A DNA stretch of 48,945 bases, from assembly GCF_011250565.1 (NCBI RefSeq), contig NZ_JAANMS010000036.1, positions 1 to 48,945 on the forward strand, in the 5' to 3' direction. The position numbers and the translations under genes were made by a program. This DNA is from Nocardioides sp. IC4_145 (lineage in GTDB: Bacteria; Actinomycetota; Actinomycetes; Propionibacteriales; Nocardioidaceae). The notes beneath the pieces were generated by a model that saw only the letters and a list, made by a program, of their open reading frames with translations, was not told the origin of the DNA and did no database searches. Each line of letters starts with the position of its first letter. Within the stretch, counting starts at the first letter, position 1. Positions 20,440 through 30,132 of this stretch are shown piece after piece.

Positions 20440-21132
20440 GTGAAGCGAACCCGTCCCCTCCTCGGCCTCGCCGCCGCCACCCTGCTCGCCTCGGGCGCGC
20501 TCACCGGCTGCGGCGTCACAGGCACCGGCTTCTCGCCGGGCGTCGCCGCCGAGGTCGGGGACACCTCGATCACGACCGACCGCGTGGACGCCGTCGCGGC
20601 GTCGTACTGCGACGCGCTCCGCCCCCAGCTCGAGGGCCAGGTCGTGCCGCAGCGCTACCTCAACGGCAGCGTCGCCGGCCAGCTCGCGCTCGCCGCCGCC
20701 GCGGAGCAGCTCGCGGCGGAGCACGGCGTCGAGGCGGGGGAGCAGCACGCCGCGCAGGTCACCCAGCTCCGCCGGGCCGTCGCCGAGCTGCCCGAGGACC
20801 AGCAGGACGCCGTCCTCGAGGTCGAGTCCGCCGGCAGCCTGGTCAGCGACCTGGTGATCGGCGTCGGCCGGGCGCTGGCCGCCGACGAGGGGCTCGCGGA
20901 CCCGACCGACGAGCAGGTCGCGGAGCTCGGCAACCAGGCGCTCGTCGACTGGATCGGGGAGCACGACGTCGACGTCAACCCGCGCTACGGCGTGGACCTG
21001 AGCGACGGCCAGCCGGTCCGCACCGACACCGAGACCTCCGTCGCGGTCAGCGACCTCGCCGCCGCGGCGACGGCCGAGTCGCCCGACCAGGAGTACGCCG
21101 CCACGCTGCCCGAGTCGCAGCGCTGCGGCTGA
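20440..21132 (+). CDS. SurA-N-domain-like lipoprotein
   Basis: This 230-residue protein starts with a lipoprotein signal (LLGLAAATLLASGALTGCGV; lipobox LTGC). The rest, with AAEVGDTSITTDRVDAVAASYC and mostly helical text, resembles the SurA N-terminal chaperone domain without a rotamase domain. It should be tethered outside the membrane and may help fold exported proteins. GTG 20440 has AGGAG upstream (20430-20434). It sits between mfd and mazG. Confidence 0.75.
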   Translation: MKRTRPLLGLAAATLLASGALTGCGVTGTGFSPGVAAEVGDTSITTDRVDAVAASYCDALRPQLEGQVVPQRYLNGSVAGQLALAAAAEQLAAEHGVEAGEQHAAQVTQLRRAVAELPEDQQDAVLEVESAGSLVSDLVIGVGRALAADEGLADPTDEQVAELGNQALVDWIGEHDVDVNPRYGVDLSDGQPVRTDTETSVAVSDLAAAATAESPDQEYAATLPESQRCG

Positions 21133-21140
21133 CCCGCCCC

Positions 21141-21782
21141 GTGCCCGAGCCCGCCGAACCGGCCGAGCCGCTCCTGGAGTTCCTGGCCGTCATGCGGCGG
21201 CTGCGCGCCGAGTGCGGCTGGAAGCGGGCCCAGACCCACCGGTCGCTCGCGCGGTACCTCCTCGAGGAGACCCACGAGACGCTCGAGGCGATCGACGTCG
21301 GCGAGGAGACCGGCGACTGGTCGCACCTGCGCGAGGAGCTCGGCGACCTGCTGCTCCAGGTGTACTTCCACGCCGTCGTCGCCGAGGAGCGCGGGGCCTT
21401 CACGATCGACGACGTGGCCGCCGACGTGACCGCGAAGATGCACCGGCGCAACCCGCACGTCTTCGGGTCGACGGCCGACGCCGCGGGCGTCGACGCCGAC
21501 GACCCGACGGCGGTCAACGACGCCTGGGAGGCGGCGAAGGCGGCCGAGAAGCAGCGGACCTCGGTCACCGAGGGGCTCCCGCCGGGGCTGCCCGCACTGC
21601 TGCTGGCCGACAAGGTGCTCGACCGGCTCGAGCGGGCCGGCGCGCCGGCGGCGTACGACGACGGGGCGGGCGCCGACCTCGGCGACCGGCTGCTGGCGCT
21701 CGTCGCCGAGGCGCGGGCGACCGGCACCGACCCCGAGCAGGCGCTGCGGGACGCGGTGCGGCGGGTCGTCGGCCGGTCCTAG
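21141..21782 (+). CDS. mazG: Nucleoside triphosphate pyrophosphohydrolase MazG
   Basis: This 213-residue protein hydrolyses nucleoside triphosphates to monophosphates and pyrophosphate, cleaning the nucleotide pool. The MazG metal site is visible as LEETHETLEAID and ELGDLLLQVYFHA. KVLDRLERAGAP and the C-terminal half match the actinobacterial form with one complete MazG domain. GTG 21141 starts 8 bases after the lipoprotein stop. Its TAG stop overlaps the TAG of the convergent amidase by four bases (21779-21782). Confidence 0.9.
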   Translation: MPEPAEPAEPLLEFLAVMRRLRAECGWKRAQTHRSLARYLLEETHETLEAIDVGEETGDWSHLREELGDLLLQVYFHAVVAEERGAFTIDDVAADVTAKMHRRNPHVFGSTADAAGVDADDPTAVNDAWEAAKAAEKQRTSVTEGLPPGLPALLLADKVLDRLERAGAPAAYDDGAGADLGDRLLALVAEARATGTDPEQALRDAVRRVVGRS

Positions 21783-23263
21783 GCCATCGCGCGCACGGCG
21801 TCCCAGGGCGCGGCCTGCTCGAGCTGGCGGGCGAGCCGCAGCAGCAGGGCGTCGTCGCCGAGCCGGCCGACCAGCTGGGCGCCGATGGGCAGGCCGTCGG
21901 CGGTCCGGTGCAGCGGCACGCTCATCGCCGGGCGCCCGGTGAGGTTGGCCAGCTGGGTGTAGGGCACCCAGCCGAGGTTCTGGTCGATCATCTGCTGGAC
22001 GATCGGCGTGAACCGCAGCAGCCCGCCGCCCCGCGCGGTCAGCAGCGCCTTCTGCAGGAGCGCCACCGGCGCCGGCAGGTCGAACGCGCCGATCCGCGGC
22101 GGGGGAGTCGCGGTGGTGGGGGTCAGCAGCAGGTCGTGCTCGGCGTGGAACGCCGCCAGGCGGCGTACGTGCTCGTGGCGGCCCTCGACGGCACGGATGA
22201 AGTCGGTCGCGGTCGTGGCGCGGCCGAGCGCGGCCATCACGCGGGTGTCGGGCTCGAAGGCGTCCTCGCCGGCGCCGGTGAGCCGGCGGGCCTCGTCGAC
22301 CGAGACCGCGCAGTGGGCGAACCACGTGGTGAGGAAGTCCTGGGCGAGCTTCGCGTCGTCGACCGGCATCGGCACCTCGACGACCTCGTGGCCCAGGTCG
22401 CTGAGCAGGTCGGCGGCGCGCTGCACCGCGGCGCGCGACTCCGGGTGCGGGTCGGGGTTGATCGAGCTGCGCCAGGCCATGCCGATCCGCAGCCGCGCCG
22501 GCGCCTCGTCGAGGCCGGCGGCGAACCCGTCCGCGGGCAGCCCGCCGGGGAGGTACGGCGAGACGTCGGTCGGGCCGGCGAGCACGTCGAGCATCGCGGC
22601 GGTGTCGCGCACGCTGCGGGAGACGACGCCGTCGACGCCGGTGCCGCCCAGCGACTCCCCGCGGGCCGGGCCGGAGGGGAGCAGGCCGCGGCTGGCCTTG
22701 AGGCCGAAGAGGCCGCACGCGGAGGCAGGGATGCGGATCGACCCGCCGCCGTCGCTGGCGGCCGCGCACGGCACGATCCCGGCGGCCACCGCCGCCGCGC
22801 TGCCGCCCGACGAGCCGCCCGGCGTGTGGTCGGTGCCCCACGGGTTGCGGGTGGGGCCGAAGGCGTGCGGCTCGGTGATGCCCTTGGCGCCGAACTCGGG
22901 GCTGTTGGTCTTGCCGAAGACGACCAGGCCGGCGTCGAGCCACCGCTGCACGACCGTGGCCGTCTCGGCGGCCGGGTGGTCCTTCAGCGCGCGGCTGCCG
23001 CCGCTCGTCGGCAGCCCGGCGACGTCCTGGCCCAGGTCCTTGAGCAGGAACGGCACGCCCGCGAAGGGCCGGCCGCCCTCGGGCTCGGGGCCGGCCGGCG
23101 CGGGCAGCGCGGTCGGAGCGACGTCGCGGACGATCGCGTTGAGCCGGGGGTTCACCTCCGCCGCGCGAGCGCGGGCCGCGGCCAGCAGCTCCTCGGGGGT
23201 GACGTCTCCGGAGCGCACCAGGGCGGCCAGCCCCGTGGCGTCGTGGTCGCGGTAGCTCTGCAC
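21779..23263 (-). CDS. Amidase (amidase-signature family)
   Basis: This protein of about 494 residues belongs to the amidase-signature hydrolases, with a Ser-cisSer-Lys triad. PFLLKDLGQ carries the lysine, HTPGGSSGGSAAAVAAG is the signature loop and SDGGGSIRIPASACGLFGLK holds the nucleophilic serine. The substrate is unknown; an aryl or aliphatic amide is typical. I chose GTG 23263 over the upstream ATG 23296 because TAGTGT lies 7 bases before it (leaderless) and the extra residues are unlike the family. It is convergent with mazG and divergent from eno. Confidence 0.85.
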   Translation of the reverse strand: MQSYRDHDATGLAALVRSGDVTPEELLAAARARAAEVNPRLNAIVRDVAPTALPAPAGPEPEGGRPFAGVPFLLKDLGQDVAGLPTSGGSRALKDHPAAETATVVQRWLDAGLVVFGKTNSPEFGAKGITEPHAFGPTRNPWGTDHTPGGSSGGSAAAVAAGIVPCAAASDGGGSIRIPASACGLFGLKASRGLLPSGPARGESLGGTGVDGVVSRSVRDTAAMLDVLAGPTDVSPYLPGGLPADGFAAGLDEAPARLRIGMAWRSSINPDPHPESRAAVQRAADLLSDLGHEVVEVPMPVDDAKLAQDFLTTWFAHCAVSVDEARRLTGAGEDAFEPDTRVMAALGRATTATDFIRAVEGRHEHVRRLAAFHAEHDLLLTPTTATPPPRIGAFDLPAPVALLQKALLTARGGGLLRFTPIVQQMIDQNLGWVPYTQLANLTGRPAMSVPLHRTADGLPIGAQLVGRLGDDALLLRLARQLEQAAPWDAVRAMA

Positions 23264-23270
23264 GCGCCGA

Positions 23271-23276
23271 ACACTA
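23271..23276 (-). promoter_or_regulatory. Candidate leaderless -10 (TAGTGT) for the amidase
   Basis: On the minus strand TAGTGT ends 7 bases before GTG 23263. It decides the start chosen for this gene. Confidence 0.5.
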
Positions 23277-23300
23277 GCCAGAGGTCCCCGGGGCATCCCC

Positions 23301-24632
<1,332 letters not shown>

Positions 24633-24640
24633 TCGTCGGG

Positions 24641-24646
24641 CAGGCT
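24641..24646 (+). promoter_or_regulatory. Candidate leaderless -10 (CAGGCT) for the FtsB-like gene
   Basis: CAGGCT ends 7 bases before ATG 24654, with no ribosome binding site. Confidence 0.4.
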
Positions 24647-24653
24647 TGGCCCC

Positions 24654-25226
24654 ATGGCCGACGACCGACGCGACCCCCGCGGGGCACGACGCCCGCGGGG
24701 GCGCACCGGACCGGGTCGCGCGACGCCGGGCTCCGGCCGCGCCGCGCGCCTCGCGGCCGGCCGGACCGCCGACGCGCCGCCCCGACGGCCGCGGCTGACC
24801 GGTCGCGCCGCCGTGCTGGTGCTCGTGCTGGCGGTGCTCGCGGTGTCGTACGCCTCCTCGATGCGCGCCTTCCTGCACCAGCGCTCCGAGATCGCCGAGC
24901 TCAAGGCGCAGATCGCCGAGCGCAAGGCGGCGATCGACGACCTGGAGCGGGAGAAGAAGCGCTGGCAGGACCCGGCCTTCGTGCAGGCGCAGGCGCGGGC
25001 GCGGCTGGGGTACGTCATGCAGGGCGAGACGCCGTTCGTCGTGCTCCGCGACGGCGAGCCGCTCACCACCGGCGCCCGGCTGAGCGACCCCGACGACCTG
25101 CCGCAGAAGGCACCGGAGGCATGGTGGGTCGACGCGTGGGAGTCGGTCGAGCTGGCCGGCCACCCGCCCAAGGACGAACCGCCGCCGGCGAGCGAGATCG
25201 ACGGCACCACCGAGCAGGACGACTGA
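24654..25226 (+). CDS. FtsB/DivIC-family septum formation protein
   Basis: This 190-residue bitopic division protein has a long Arg/Pro/Gly-rich cytosolic tail, a membrane segment at about 50-67 (AAVLVLVLAVLAVSYASS), a coiled coil (EIAELKAQIAERKAAIDDLEREKKRW) and FVQAQARARLGYVMQGETPFVVL, the conserved post-coil block. It should join the FtsQ-FtsL complex at the septum. The cytosolic tail is longer than in most relatives. The stop codon lies at the junction of a 13-bp tandem duplication. Confidence 0.88.
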   Translation: MADDRRDPRGARRPRGRTGPGRATPGSGRAARLAAGRTADAPPRRPRLTGRAAVLVLVLAVLAVSYASSMRAFLHQRSEIAELKAQIAERKAAIDDLEREKKRWQDPAFVQAQARARLGYVMQGETPFVVLRDGEPLTTGARLSDPDDLPQKAPEAWWVDAWESVELAGHPPKDEPPPASEIDGTTEQDD

Positions 25227-25237
25227 GCAGGACGACT
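25212..25237. repeat. 13-bp tandem duplication across the ftsB-like stop codon
   Basis: GAGCAGGACGACT is present twice in exact tandem (25212-25224, 25225-25237). The TGA at 25224-25226 straddles the junction, and a second TGA follows at 25237-25239. Confidence 0.9.
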
Positions 25238-25248
25238 GAGGAGCACCA

Positions 25249-25764
25249 GTGATCGAGCCCCGCGACGAGGCGGCCATCGCCTCGCAGCTGGGACGTGAGC
25301 CGCGCGGCATCCACGAGGTCGGGCACCGCTGCCCCTGCGGCAACCCCGACGTCGTGACCACCGAGCCGCGGCTGCCGAACGGGACCCCGTTCCCGACGAC
25401 GTTCTACCTGACCTGCCCGCGCGCCGCCTCCCGCATCGGCACCCTCGAGGGCTCCGGCCTGATGAAGGAGATGCAGGACCGCCTCGCCACCGACCCCGAG
25501 CTGGCGCAGCAGTACGCCGCGGCGCACGAGCGCTACCTCGAGGCGCGCGACGCCATCGGCCGCGAGGCCGGGCTCGACGTCCCCGAGATCGCCGGCATCT
25601 CCGCCGGCGGCATGCCCGACCGGGTCAAGTGCCTGCACGTCCTCGCCGGCCAGTCGCTCGCCCAGGGCCGCGGCGTCAATCCGCTCGGCGACGAGGTGCT
25701 CGACGCCCTCGGCGAGTGGTGGTCGACCGGTCCGTGCGTGGAGCAGGAGAGCCCGGGTGGTTGA
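25249..25764 (+). CDS. DUF501 domain-containing protein
   Basis: This 171-residue protein matches the actinobacterial DUF501 family of unknown function. It has EVGHRCPCGNPDVVTTEPRL, then PTTFYLTCPRAASRIGTLEGSG and PDRVKCLHVLAGQSLAQGRGVNPLGDEVL. The cysteine pair CPC, with later cysteines and the CLH motif, could bind metal. GTG 25249 has GGAG upstream. It overlaps ppx by 8 bases, so the two are probably made together. Confidence 0.9.
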   Translation: MIEPRDEAAIASQLGREPRGIHEVGHRCPCGNPDVVTTEPRLPNGTPFPTTFYLTCPRAASRIGTLEGSGLMKEMQDRLATDPELAQQYAAAHERYLEARDAIGREAGLDVPEIAGISAGGMPDRVKCLHVLAGQSLAQGRGVNPLGDEVLDALGEWWSTGPCVEQESPGG

Positions 25765-26701
25765 GGCGGGCGGGCAGCGCCCGTCTCGAGACCTCCCGGG
25801 CCCCGTCGCCGCCATCGACTGCGGCACCAACTCCATCCGCCTGCTGGTCTGCGAGACGCCGGCCGAGCCGCTGGTCCGCGAGATGCGCGTGGTGCGGCTG
25901 GGGGAGGGCATCGACGCGACCGGCCGGATGTCGGAGGCGGCGCTCGAGCGGACCTTCGCCGCGCTGGACGACTACGCGGCGCTGGTCCGCGAGCACGGCG
26001 CCACCCGCGTCCGGCTGTGCGCGACGTCGGCGACCCGGGACGCGACGAACGCCGAGGTGTTCACCACCGGCGTCCGCGAACGGATCGGCGTGGACCCCGA
26101 CGTGGTGACCGGCGCCGAGGAGGCCGAGCTGTCCTTCGCCGGCGCGGCGCGCGGGCTGCGGGACCAGCCGGAGTGGCCGGTGCTCGTCGTCGACCTCGGC
26201 GGCGGCTCGACCGAGCTCGTCCTGGGCGGCCCGGACGGGGTGTCGGCCGGCCACTCGATGGACGTCGGCTCGGTCCGCCTGCACGAGCGCCACCTCCACT
26301 CCGACCCGCCGACCGCCGGCGAGGTCGAGGCGTGCCTCCGCGACGTCGACGCCCACCTCGCCGCGTGCCCGGTCGACCCGGCGGACGCCGCGACGGTCGT
26401 CGGCGTGGCCGGCACGATCACCACCGTCGCCGCGGCGGCGCTCGATCTCCCGGCGTACGACGCCGGCGCGATCGACCAGCAGGTGCTGCCCGTCGCGGAG
26501 GTGCACGCCGCGATCGACCGCCTCGTCGCGATGACCGTCGCGGAGCGCCGCGCCCTGCCGTACCTGCACCCCGGCCGGGCCGACGTCATCGGCGCCGGGG
26601 CGCTCATCCTGCGCCGGGTGCTCGAGCGGGCCGGCGTCGACCGGCTCGTCGTCTCCGAGTCCGACATCCTCGACGGGATCGCCTGGTCGCTGCTCGACTG
26701 A
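25757..26701 (+). CDS. ppx: Exopolyphosphatase / Ppx-GppA family phosphatase
   Basis: This 314-residue protein of the actin-like Ppx/GppA family has VAAIDCGTNSIRLLV (phosphate-1 motif), CATSATRDATNAEVF and VVDLGGGSTELVLG (phosphate-2 motif). It should hydrolyse inorganic polyphosphate or (p)ppGpp. It is the short two-domain form common in Actinobacteria, without the C-terminal HD domain of E. coli Ppx. The start GTG 25757 overlaps DUF501. Confidence 0.93.
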   Translation: MVEAGGQRPSRDLPGPVAAIDCGTNSIRLLVCETPAEPLVREMRVVRLGEGIDATGRMSEAALERTFAALDDYAALVREHGATRVRLCATSATRDATNAEVFTTGVRERIGVDPDVVTGAEEAELSFAGAARGLRDQPEWPVLVVDLGGGSTELVLGGPDGVSAGHSMDVGSVRLHERHLHSDPPTAGEVEACLRDVDAHLAACPVDPADAATVVGVAGTITTVAAAALDLPAYDAGAIDQQVLPVAEVHAAIDRLVAMTVAERRALPYLHPGRADVIGAGALILRRVLERAGVDRLVVSESDILDGIAWSLLD

Positions 26702-26925
26702 CCCGGCCGGGTCCGCGGGGCCGCCGGGCGCGGGAAGGGCCACTCCACGGCCTTTCTTACCGCTCCGCGGCTGTTGCGATGGCCGCGAAGCGTCAGCATC
26801 CCAAGTTCACTTGGGATGCTGACCACCCCGCCAGCCCCGTTTCGCCGACCCGCCGACCGGCAACCGGAGCAGGCACGGGCCACCGACGACCGCGGCGGCC
26901 AGCACGCAACCCCAAGGAGCATCCC
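26702..26925. terminator. Intergenic region with a perfect 14-bp hairpin
   Basis: GTCAGCATCCCAAG (26792-26805) pairs perfectly with 26810-26823 around a TTCA loop. It lies 90 bases after the ppx stop and about 100 before the YtxH-like gene, so it could end the eno-ppx transcript. There is no T run, as is common in high-GC actinobacteria. The area is less GC-rich than the coding DNA. Confidence 0.6.
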
Positions 26926-27180
26926 GTGAAGAAGCTCATCCTCCTCGCCGGCATCGGCATCGGCTACGTCCTCGGCTCGGCGGCCGGCCGCGAGCGCTTC
27001 GAGCAGATCCGCGCCGGCGCCAAGAAGGTCGCGGAGAACCCCACCGTGCAGTCCGCCGCCGCGAAGGCGACCGAGCAGGCCGCCGCCGCCGCCGAGCAGG
27101 CCAAGGAGAAGGCGACCGAGGCCGCCTCGAACGTCGCCGACAAGGCCCGGCGCGAGGCCTCGATCCAGCCGGCGCCCTGA
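26926..27180 (+). CDS. YtxH-like small membrane-anchored protein
   Basis: This 84-residue protein begins [27 protein letters not shown], a short glycine-rich membrane segment followed by GRERFEQIR, the hallmark of YtxH-like proteins. The rest is a charged alanine-rich helix ([23 protein letters not shown]) like stress or LEA-type coiled helices. GTG 26926 has AAGGAG (26914-26919) well placed. The function is unknown, possibly envelope stress. Confidence 0.8.
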   Translation: MKKLILLAGIGIGYVLGSAAGRERFEQIRAGAKKVAENPTVQSAAAKATEQAAAAAEQAKEKATEAASNVADKARREASIQPAP

Positions 27181-27187
27181 TCATCGA

Positions 27188-28060
27188 TTGAGCGCCGACC
27201 CCGGCGGGCTGCTGCCGCACCCCGCCACCGGCCGGCTGTTCCCCTCGCCGGTGCCGCCCGGCACCGGCTGGCCGGGGGACCCGGCCGACGCGACGACACC
27301 GGTGGCCGCGACCCCGGCCGCGGTCCGACGCCTCGCGCGCGACGCCGGCCTCCACGACGTGGAGGCCGGCGTCAGCGTGTGCCGGGCCTGCCCGCGCCTG
27401 GTGCGCTGGCGCGAGGACGTCGCGCACGCCAAGCGCGCGTCGTTCGCCGGTGAGCCCTACTGGGGTCGGCCGATCCCCGGGTTCGGCGCCGAGCACCCGA
27501 CGATCCTGGTCGTCGGCCTCGCACCGGCCGCCAACGGCGCCAACCGCACCGGCCGGGTCTTCACCGGCGACCGCTCCGGCGACTGGCTCTTCGCGAGCCT
27601 GCACCGCGTCGGGCTCGCCACCCAGCCGACCAGCGTCCATGCCGACGACGGGCTCGAGCTGGTCGACACCCGGCTCGTCGCCACCGTCCGGTGTGCCCCG
27701 CCGCTGAACAAGCCCACGCCGGAGGAGCGCGACACCTGCGCCCCGTGGCTGGACCGCGAGGTCGCGCTCGTCGCGGACTCGGTGCGCGTCGTCGTGGCGC
27801 TGGGGTCGTTCGGCTGGGACGCCGCGCTGCGCACCTACCGCCGCGCGGGGCACGTCGTACCCGTCCCCAAGCCGCGGTTCGGCCACGGCGCCGAGGCGCA
27901 CCTGGCTCGACCGGGCGGGGCGCACGAGGACGGCCCGGGCGTCACGCTGCTCGGCAGCTACCACCCCAGCCAGCAGAACACCTTCACCGGCAAGCTCACC
28001 GAGCCGATGCTGGATCGGGTGCTCGGCCGCGCGGCGGCCCTTGCGAGAATGCCCGGGTGA
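27188..28060 (+). CDS. udgB: Type-5 uracil-DNA glycosylase (UdgB family)
   Basis: This 290-residue protein removes uracil and related damaged bases from DNA. Motif A is [24 protein letters not shown] and motif B is [16 protein letters not shown]. The cysteines CRACPRL and VRCAPP, with TCAPW, match the iron-sulfur cluster ligands of family-5 enzymes and closely follow mycobacterial UdgB. The TTG start at 27188 is 8 bases after the YtxH-like stop. Its stop overlaps the next GTG. Confidence 0.92.
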   Translation: MSADPGGLLPHPATGRLFPSPVPPGTGWPGDPADATTPVAATPAAVRRLARDAGLHDVEAGVSVCRACPRLVRWREDVAHAKRASFAGEPYWGRPIPGFGAEHPTILVVGLAPAANGANRTGRVFTGDRSGDWLFASLHRVGLATQPTSVHADDGLELVDTRLVATVRCAPPLNKPTPEERDTCAPWLDREVALVADSVRVVVALGSFGWDAALRTYRRAGHVVPVPKPRFGHGAEAHLARPGGAHEDGPGVTLLGSYHPSQQNTFTGKLTEPMLDRVLGRAAALARMPG

Positions 28061-28587
28061 GCAGCCCCGCACCCCTCCACGCCGTCACCGTCCTGGGCCA
28101 CGACCGCCCCGGCATCATCGCCGAGACCACCGGTCGTCTCGCCGACCTCGGGCTCAACCTCGAGGACTCGACGATGACCCTGCTGCGGGGCCACTTCGCG
28201 ATGATGCTGCTGTGCGCCGGCGACGCCGACGCGCCCGCGATCGAGGCGGCGCTCCAGCCGCTCACCGCCGACGGCACGCTCACCGTGACCGTCCGCGACG
28301 TGCCCCAGGAGGACGCCGCCGCGCCGGCCGGTACGTCGTGGGTGCTCACCGTCCACGGCGGCGACCGCCCCGGCATCGTCTCCTCGGTCGTCGCGCGCGT
28401 CGCCGAGGTCGGCGGCAACATCACCGACCTCACCACCCGCCTGGCCGGCGACCTCTACCTCCTCGTCGCCGAGATCGACCTGCCCGGGAGCGCCGACGTG
28501 CCGGCCCTCGAGGCCGCCGTCACCGCCGCTGCGAGCGACCTCGGTGTCGGCGCGACGCTGCGCGCGGTGGAGGCCGACGACCTGTGA
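28057..28587 (+). CDS. Double ACT-domain protein (glycine cleavage repressor-like)
   Basis: This 176-residue protein has two ACT domains: [28 protein letters not shown] at about 9-36 and [28 protein letters not shown] at about 94-121. The pattern matches GcvR-like proteins, which bind amino acids, with no DNA-binding domain. It likely senses an amino acid and acts by protein contact. GTG 28057 overlaps udgB (GTGA), and its own stop overlaps the deformylase start. Confidence 0.85.
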   Translation: MSSPAPLHAVTVLGHDRPGIIAETTGRLADLGLNLEDSTMTLLRGHFAMMLLCAGDADAPAIEAALQPLTADGTLTVTVRDVPQEDAAAPAGTSWVLTVHGGDRPGIVSSVVARVAEVGGNITDLTTRLAGDLYLLVAEIDLPGSADVPALEAAVTAAASDLGVGATLRAVEADDL

Positions 28588-29156
28588 GCACCACCCCCAC
28601 CGCCGTCAACGAGGTCCTCCTCGGCTGGTCGGAGCGGGACCTCGGCGTCGAGGGCCGCGTGCTCGACGTCGTCCGCGCGCCCGACCCGGTGCTCTCGACC
28701 CGCGGCGCCGACGTCGACCCGACCGACCCCGCGACCGTGCAGCTGGCCGCCGACCTCGTGGCCACCATGCGGGTCAGCCCCGGTTGCGTGGGCCTGGCGG
28801 CCAACCAGGTCGGCGTCTCGGCCCGCGTCTTCTGCGTCGACGTGTCCGAGCACCCCAAGACCCGCGACCACCACGGCACGTTCGTGCTGTGCAACGCCGA
28901 GGTCGTCGAGTCCAGCCGCAACGAGAAGGCCCGCGAGGGCTGCATGAGCGTCCCCGACCTCACCGGCGACGTGAAGCGTGCCTCCCGCGTCGTCGTCCGC
29001 GGGCAGCTTCCCGGCTCCGGCGAGGAGGTCACCCTCCAGGCCAACGCGTTCGAGGCGCGCGCCCTCCAGCACGAGATCGACCACACCGACGGGTACCTCT
29101 TCCTCGACCGGGTCGCCGGGGCGCACGCGATCCACCCGCGCAAGACTTACCTCTGA
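28584..29156 (+). CDS. def: Peptide deformylase
   Basis: This 190-residue protein has the three deformylase motifs GCVGLAANQVG, EGCMSVPD (metal cysteine) and LQHEIDHTDG (metal histidines and catalytic Glu). It removes the formyl group from nascent N-termini. Motif II is EGCMS instead of the usual EGCLS, and the N-terminal about 25 residues form an extension, so this may be a second, divergent deformylase of the genome. GTG 28584 overlaps the ACT gene. Confidence 0.9.
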   Translation: MSTTPTAVNEVLLGWSERDLGVEGRVLDVVRAPDPVLSTRGADVDPTDPATVQLAADLVATMRVSPGCVGLAANQVGVSARVFCVDVSEHPKTRDHHGTFVLCNAEVVESSRNEKAREGCMSVPDLTGDVKRASRVVVRGQLPGSGEEVTLQANAFEARALQHEIDHTDGYLFLDRVAGAHAIHPRKTYL

Positions 29157-29174
29157 GCACACCTGCGCGACGCG

Positions 29175-29248
29175 GCCCCCGTGTCCCAACCGGCAGAGGA
29201 AGCCGCCTTAAAAGCGGCGAGGTGCGGGTTCGAGTCCCGCCGGGGGCA
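29175..29248 (+). tRNA. tRNA-Leu (anticodon UAA), short variable loop
   Basis: The 74-base cloverleaf has acceptor GCCCCCG / CGGGGGC, a 3-bp D stem (TCC/GGA) with a GG-containing loop, anticodon stem GCCGC/GCGGC with loop CTTAAAA (anticodon UAA), a variable loop of only 5 bases (GAGGT) and T arm GCGGG-TTCGAGT-CCCGC. The discriminator is A and CCA is not encoded (ACCC). Bacterial leucine tRNAs normally have a long variable arm, so the class I shape is odd. It lies 18 bases after the deformylase gene. Confidence 0.85.
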
Positions 29249-29293
29249 CCCGTGGTCGCCCGCCGTGGCCAGCTGTCGCCCGCTGCGGGCGGG

Positions 29294-29324
29294 TTGACTT
29301 CAGGTCGACCTGAAGCGGCACGCT
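29294..29324 (+). promoter_or_regulatory. MerR-type promoter with 18-bp perfect palindrome
   Basis: TTGACT (29294-29299) is separated by 19 bases from CACGCT (29319-29324). The perfect palindrome CTTCAGGTCGACCTGAAG (29298-29315) fills the spacer. This over-long spacer with a central dyad is the architecture MerR-family activators require. The -10 ends 7 bases before ATG 29332, so the transcript is probably leaderless. Confidence 0.65.
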
Positions 29325-29331
29325 GGTCGGC

Positions 29332-30030
29332 ATGAACGAGCACACCGACCACGACCATCACCACGACCACCAGCTGCACGGCCAGGTCGCACGCCAGGCC
29401 GCGGCCGTCGCCGACGGCACCATGTGGACCGCCGGCTTCTGGGACGAGCGGTACGCCGGCACCGACGCGGTCTGGTCGGGCAACCCCAACCAGCGGCTCG
29501 TCGAGCAGGTCACCGGCCTCACCCCGGGCACGGCGCTCGACGTCGGCTGCGGCGAGGGCGCCGACGCCGTCTGGCTGGCGCGGCAGGGCTGGCGCACCAC
29601 CGGCGTCGACGTCTCGCAGGTCGCGCTGGACCGCGCGGCCGGCCACGCCGCGGCGGCCGGGGTCGAGGTCGAGTGGCGGCTCGTGGACGTCGTCGCCGGC
29701 GAGGCGTTCCCGGCGACGTACGACCTGGTCAGCGCGCACTTCCTGCACCCGCCCGCCGACCTCCTCGGCGACGTCGTACGCCGCCTGGGCGCCGCGGTCG
29801 CACCGGGCGGCACGCTGCTGCACGTCGCCCACGACCCGCGCGACTCCCACGCCCTGCACCGCGACCCCGAGCTCACCCGGCTGATGCCGACCCTCGAGCA
29901 GGTCGTCGAGCTGCTCGACCCGGCCGGGTGGGACGTCCGGGTCGCCGAGGTGCAGGCGCGGCGACAGGTCCACCAGGGTGAGGAGCGGCTGCTGCACGAC
30001 ACCGTGGTGCGCGCCGTGAAGGTTTCCTGA
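29332..30030 (+). CDS. SAM-dependent methyltransferase with His-rich N-terminus
   Basis: This 232-residue protein opens with a His/Asp cluster (HTDHDHHHDHQLH, residues 4-16) that could bind metal, followed by a class I methyltransferase domain. Motif I is ALDVGCGEGADAVWLA at about 68-83 and TTGVDVSQVALDRA follows. WTAGFWDERYAGTDAVWSGNPNQRLV is typical of TehB / thiopurine-methyltransferase-like proteins. It is a plausible detoxification enzyme for a metalloid or thiol-reactive compound. A MerR-type promoter immediately upstream fits that. The MerR gene itself is not in the window. Confidence 0.82.
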   Translation: MNEHTDHDHHHDHQLHGQVARQAAAVADGTMWTAGFWDERYAGTDAVWSGNPNQRLVEQVTGLTPGTALDVGCGEGADAVWLARQGWRTTGVDVSQVALDRAAGHAAAAGVEVEWRLVDVVAGEAFPATYDLVSAHFLHPPADLLGDVVRRLGAAVAPGGTLLHVAHDPRDSHALHRDPELTRLMPTLEQVVELLDPAGWDVRVAEVQARRQVHQGEERLLHDTVVRAVKVS

Positions 30031-30046
30031 GAAAACACCTTCGGCG

Positions 30047-30097
30047 GGAACGCGGCGCGGCCGTCCGGCGTTGACCCTGCACAGGCCCCACTAGGGT
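30047..30097 (+). promoter_or_regulatory. Candidate promoters for the BI-1 gene
   Basis: GGAAC (30047-30051), 17 bases, then CGTT (30069-30072) fits an ECF-sigma promoter. Independently TTGACC (30071-30076) with TAGGGT (30092-30097) resembles a housekeeping promoter, though its 15-base spacer is short. AAGGAG (30120-30125) precedes ATG 30133. Confidence 0.35.
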
Positions 30098-30132
30098 GGG
30101 CCCACCAGATCCACGGCCTCCAAGGAGAGACC

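Noticed and set aside
23264..23296. Upstream ATG start (23296) for the amidase
   Set aside because: It would place the start inside the eno promoter area and add unrelated residues; GTG 23263 has TAGTGT at leaderless spacing.
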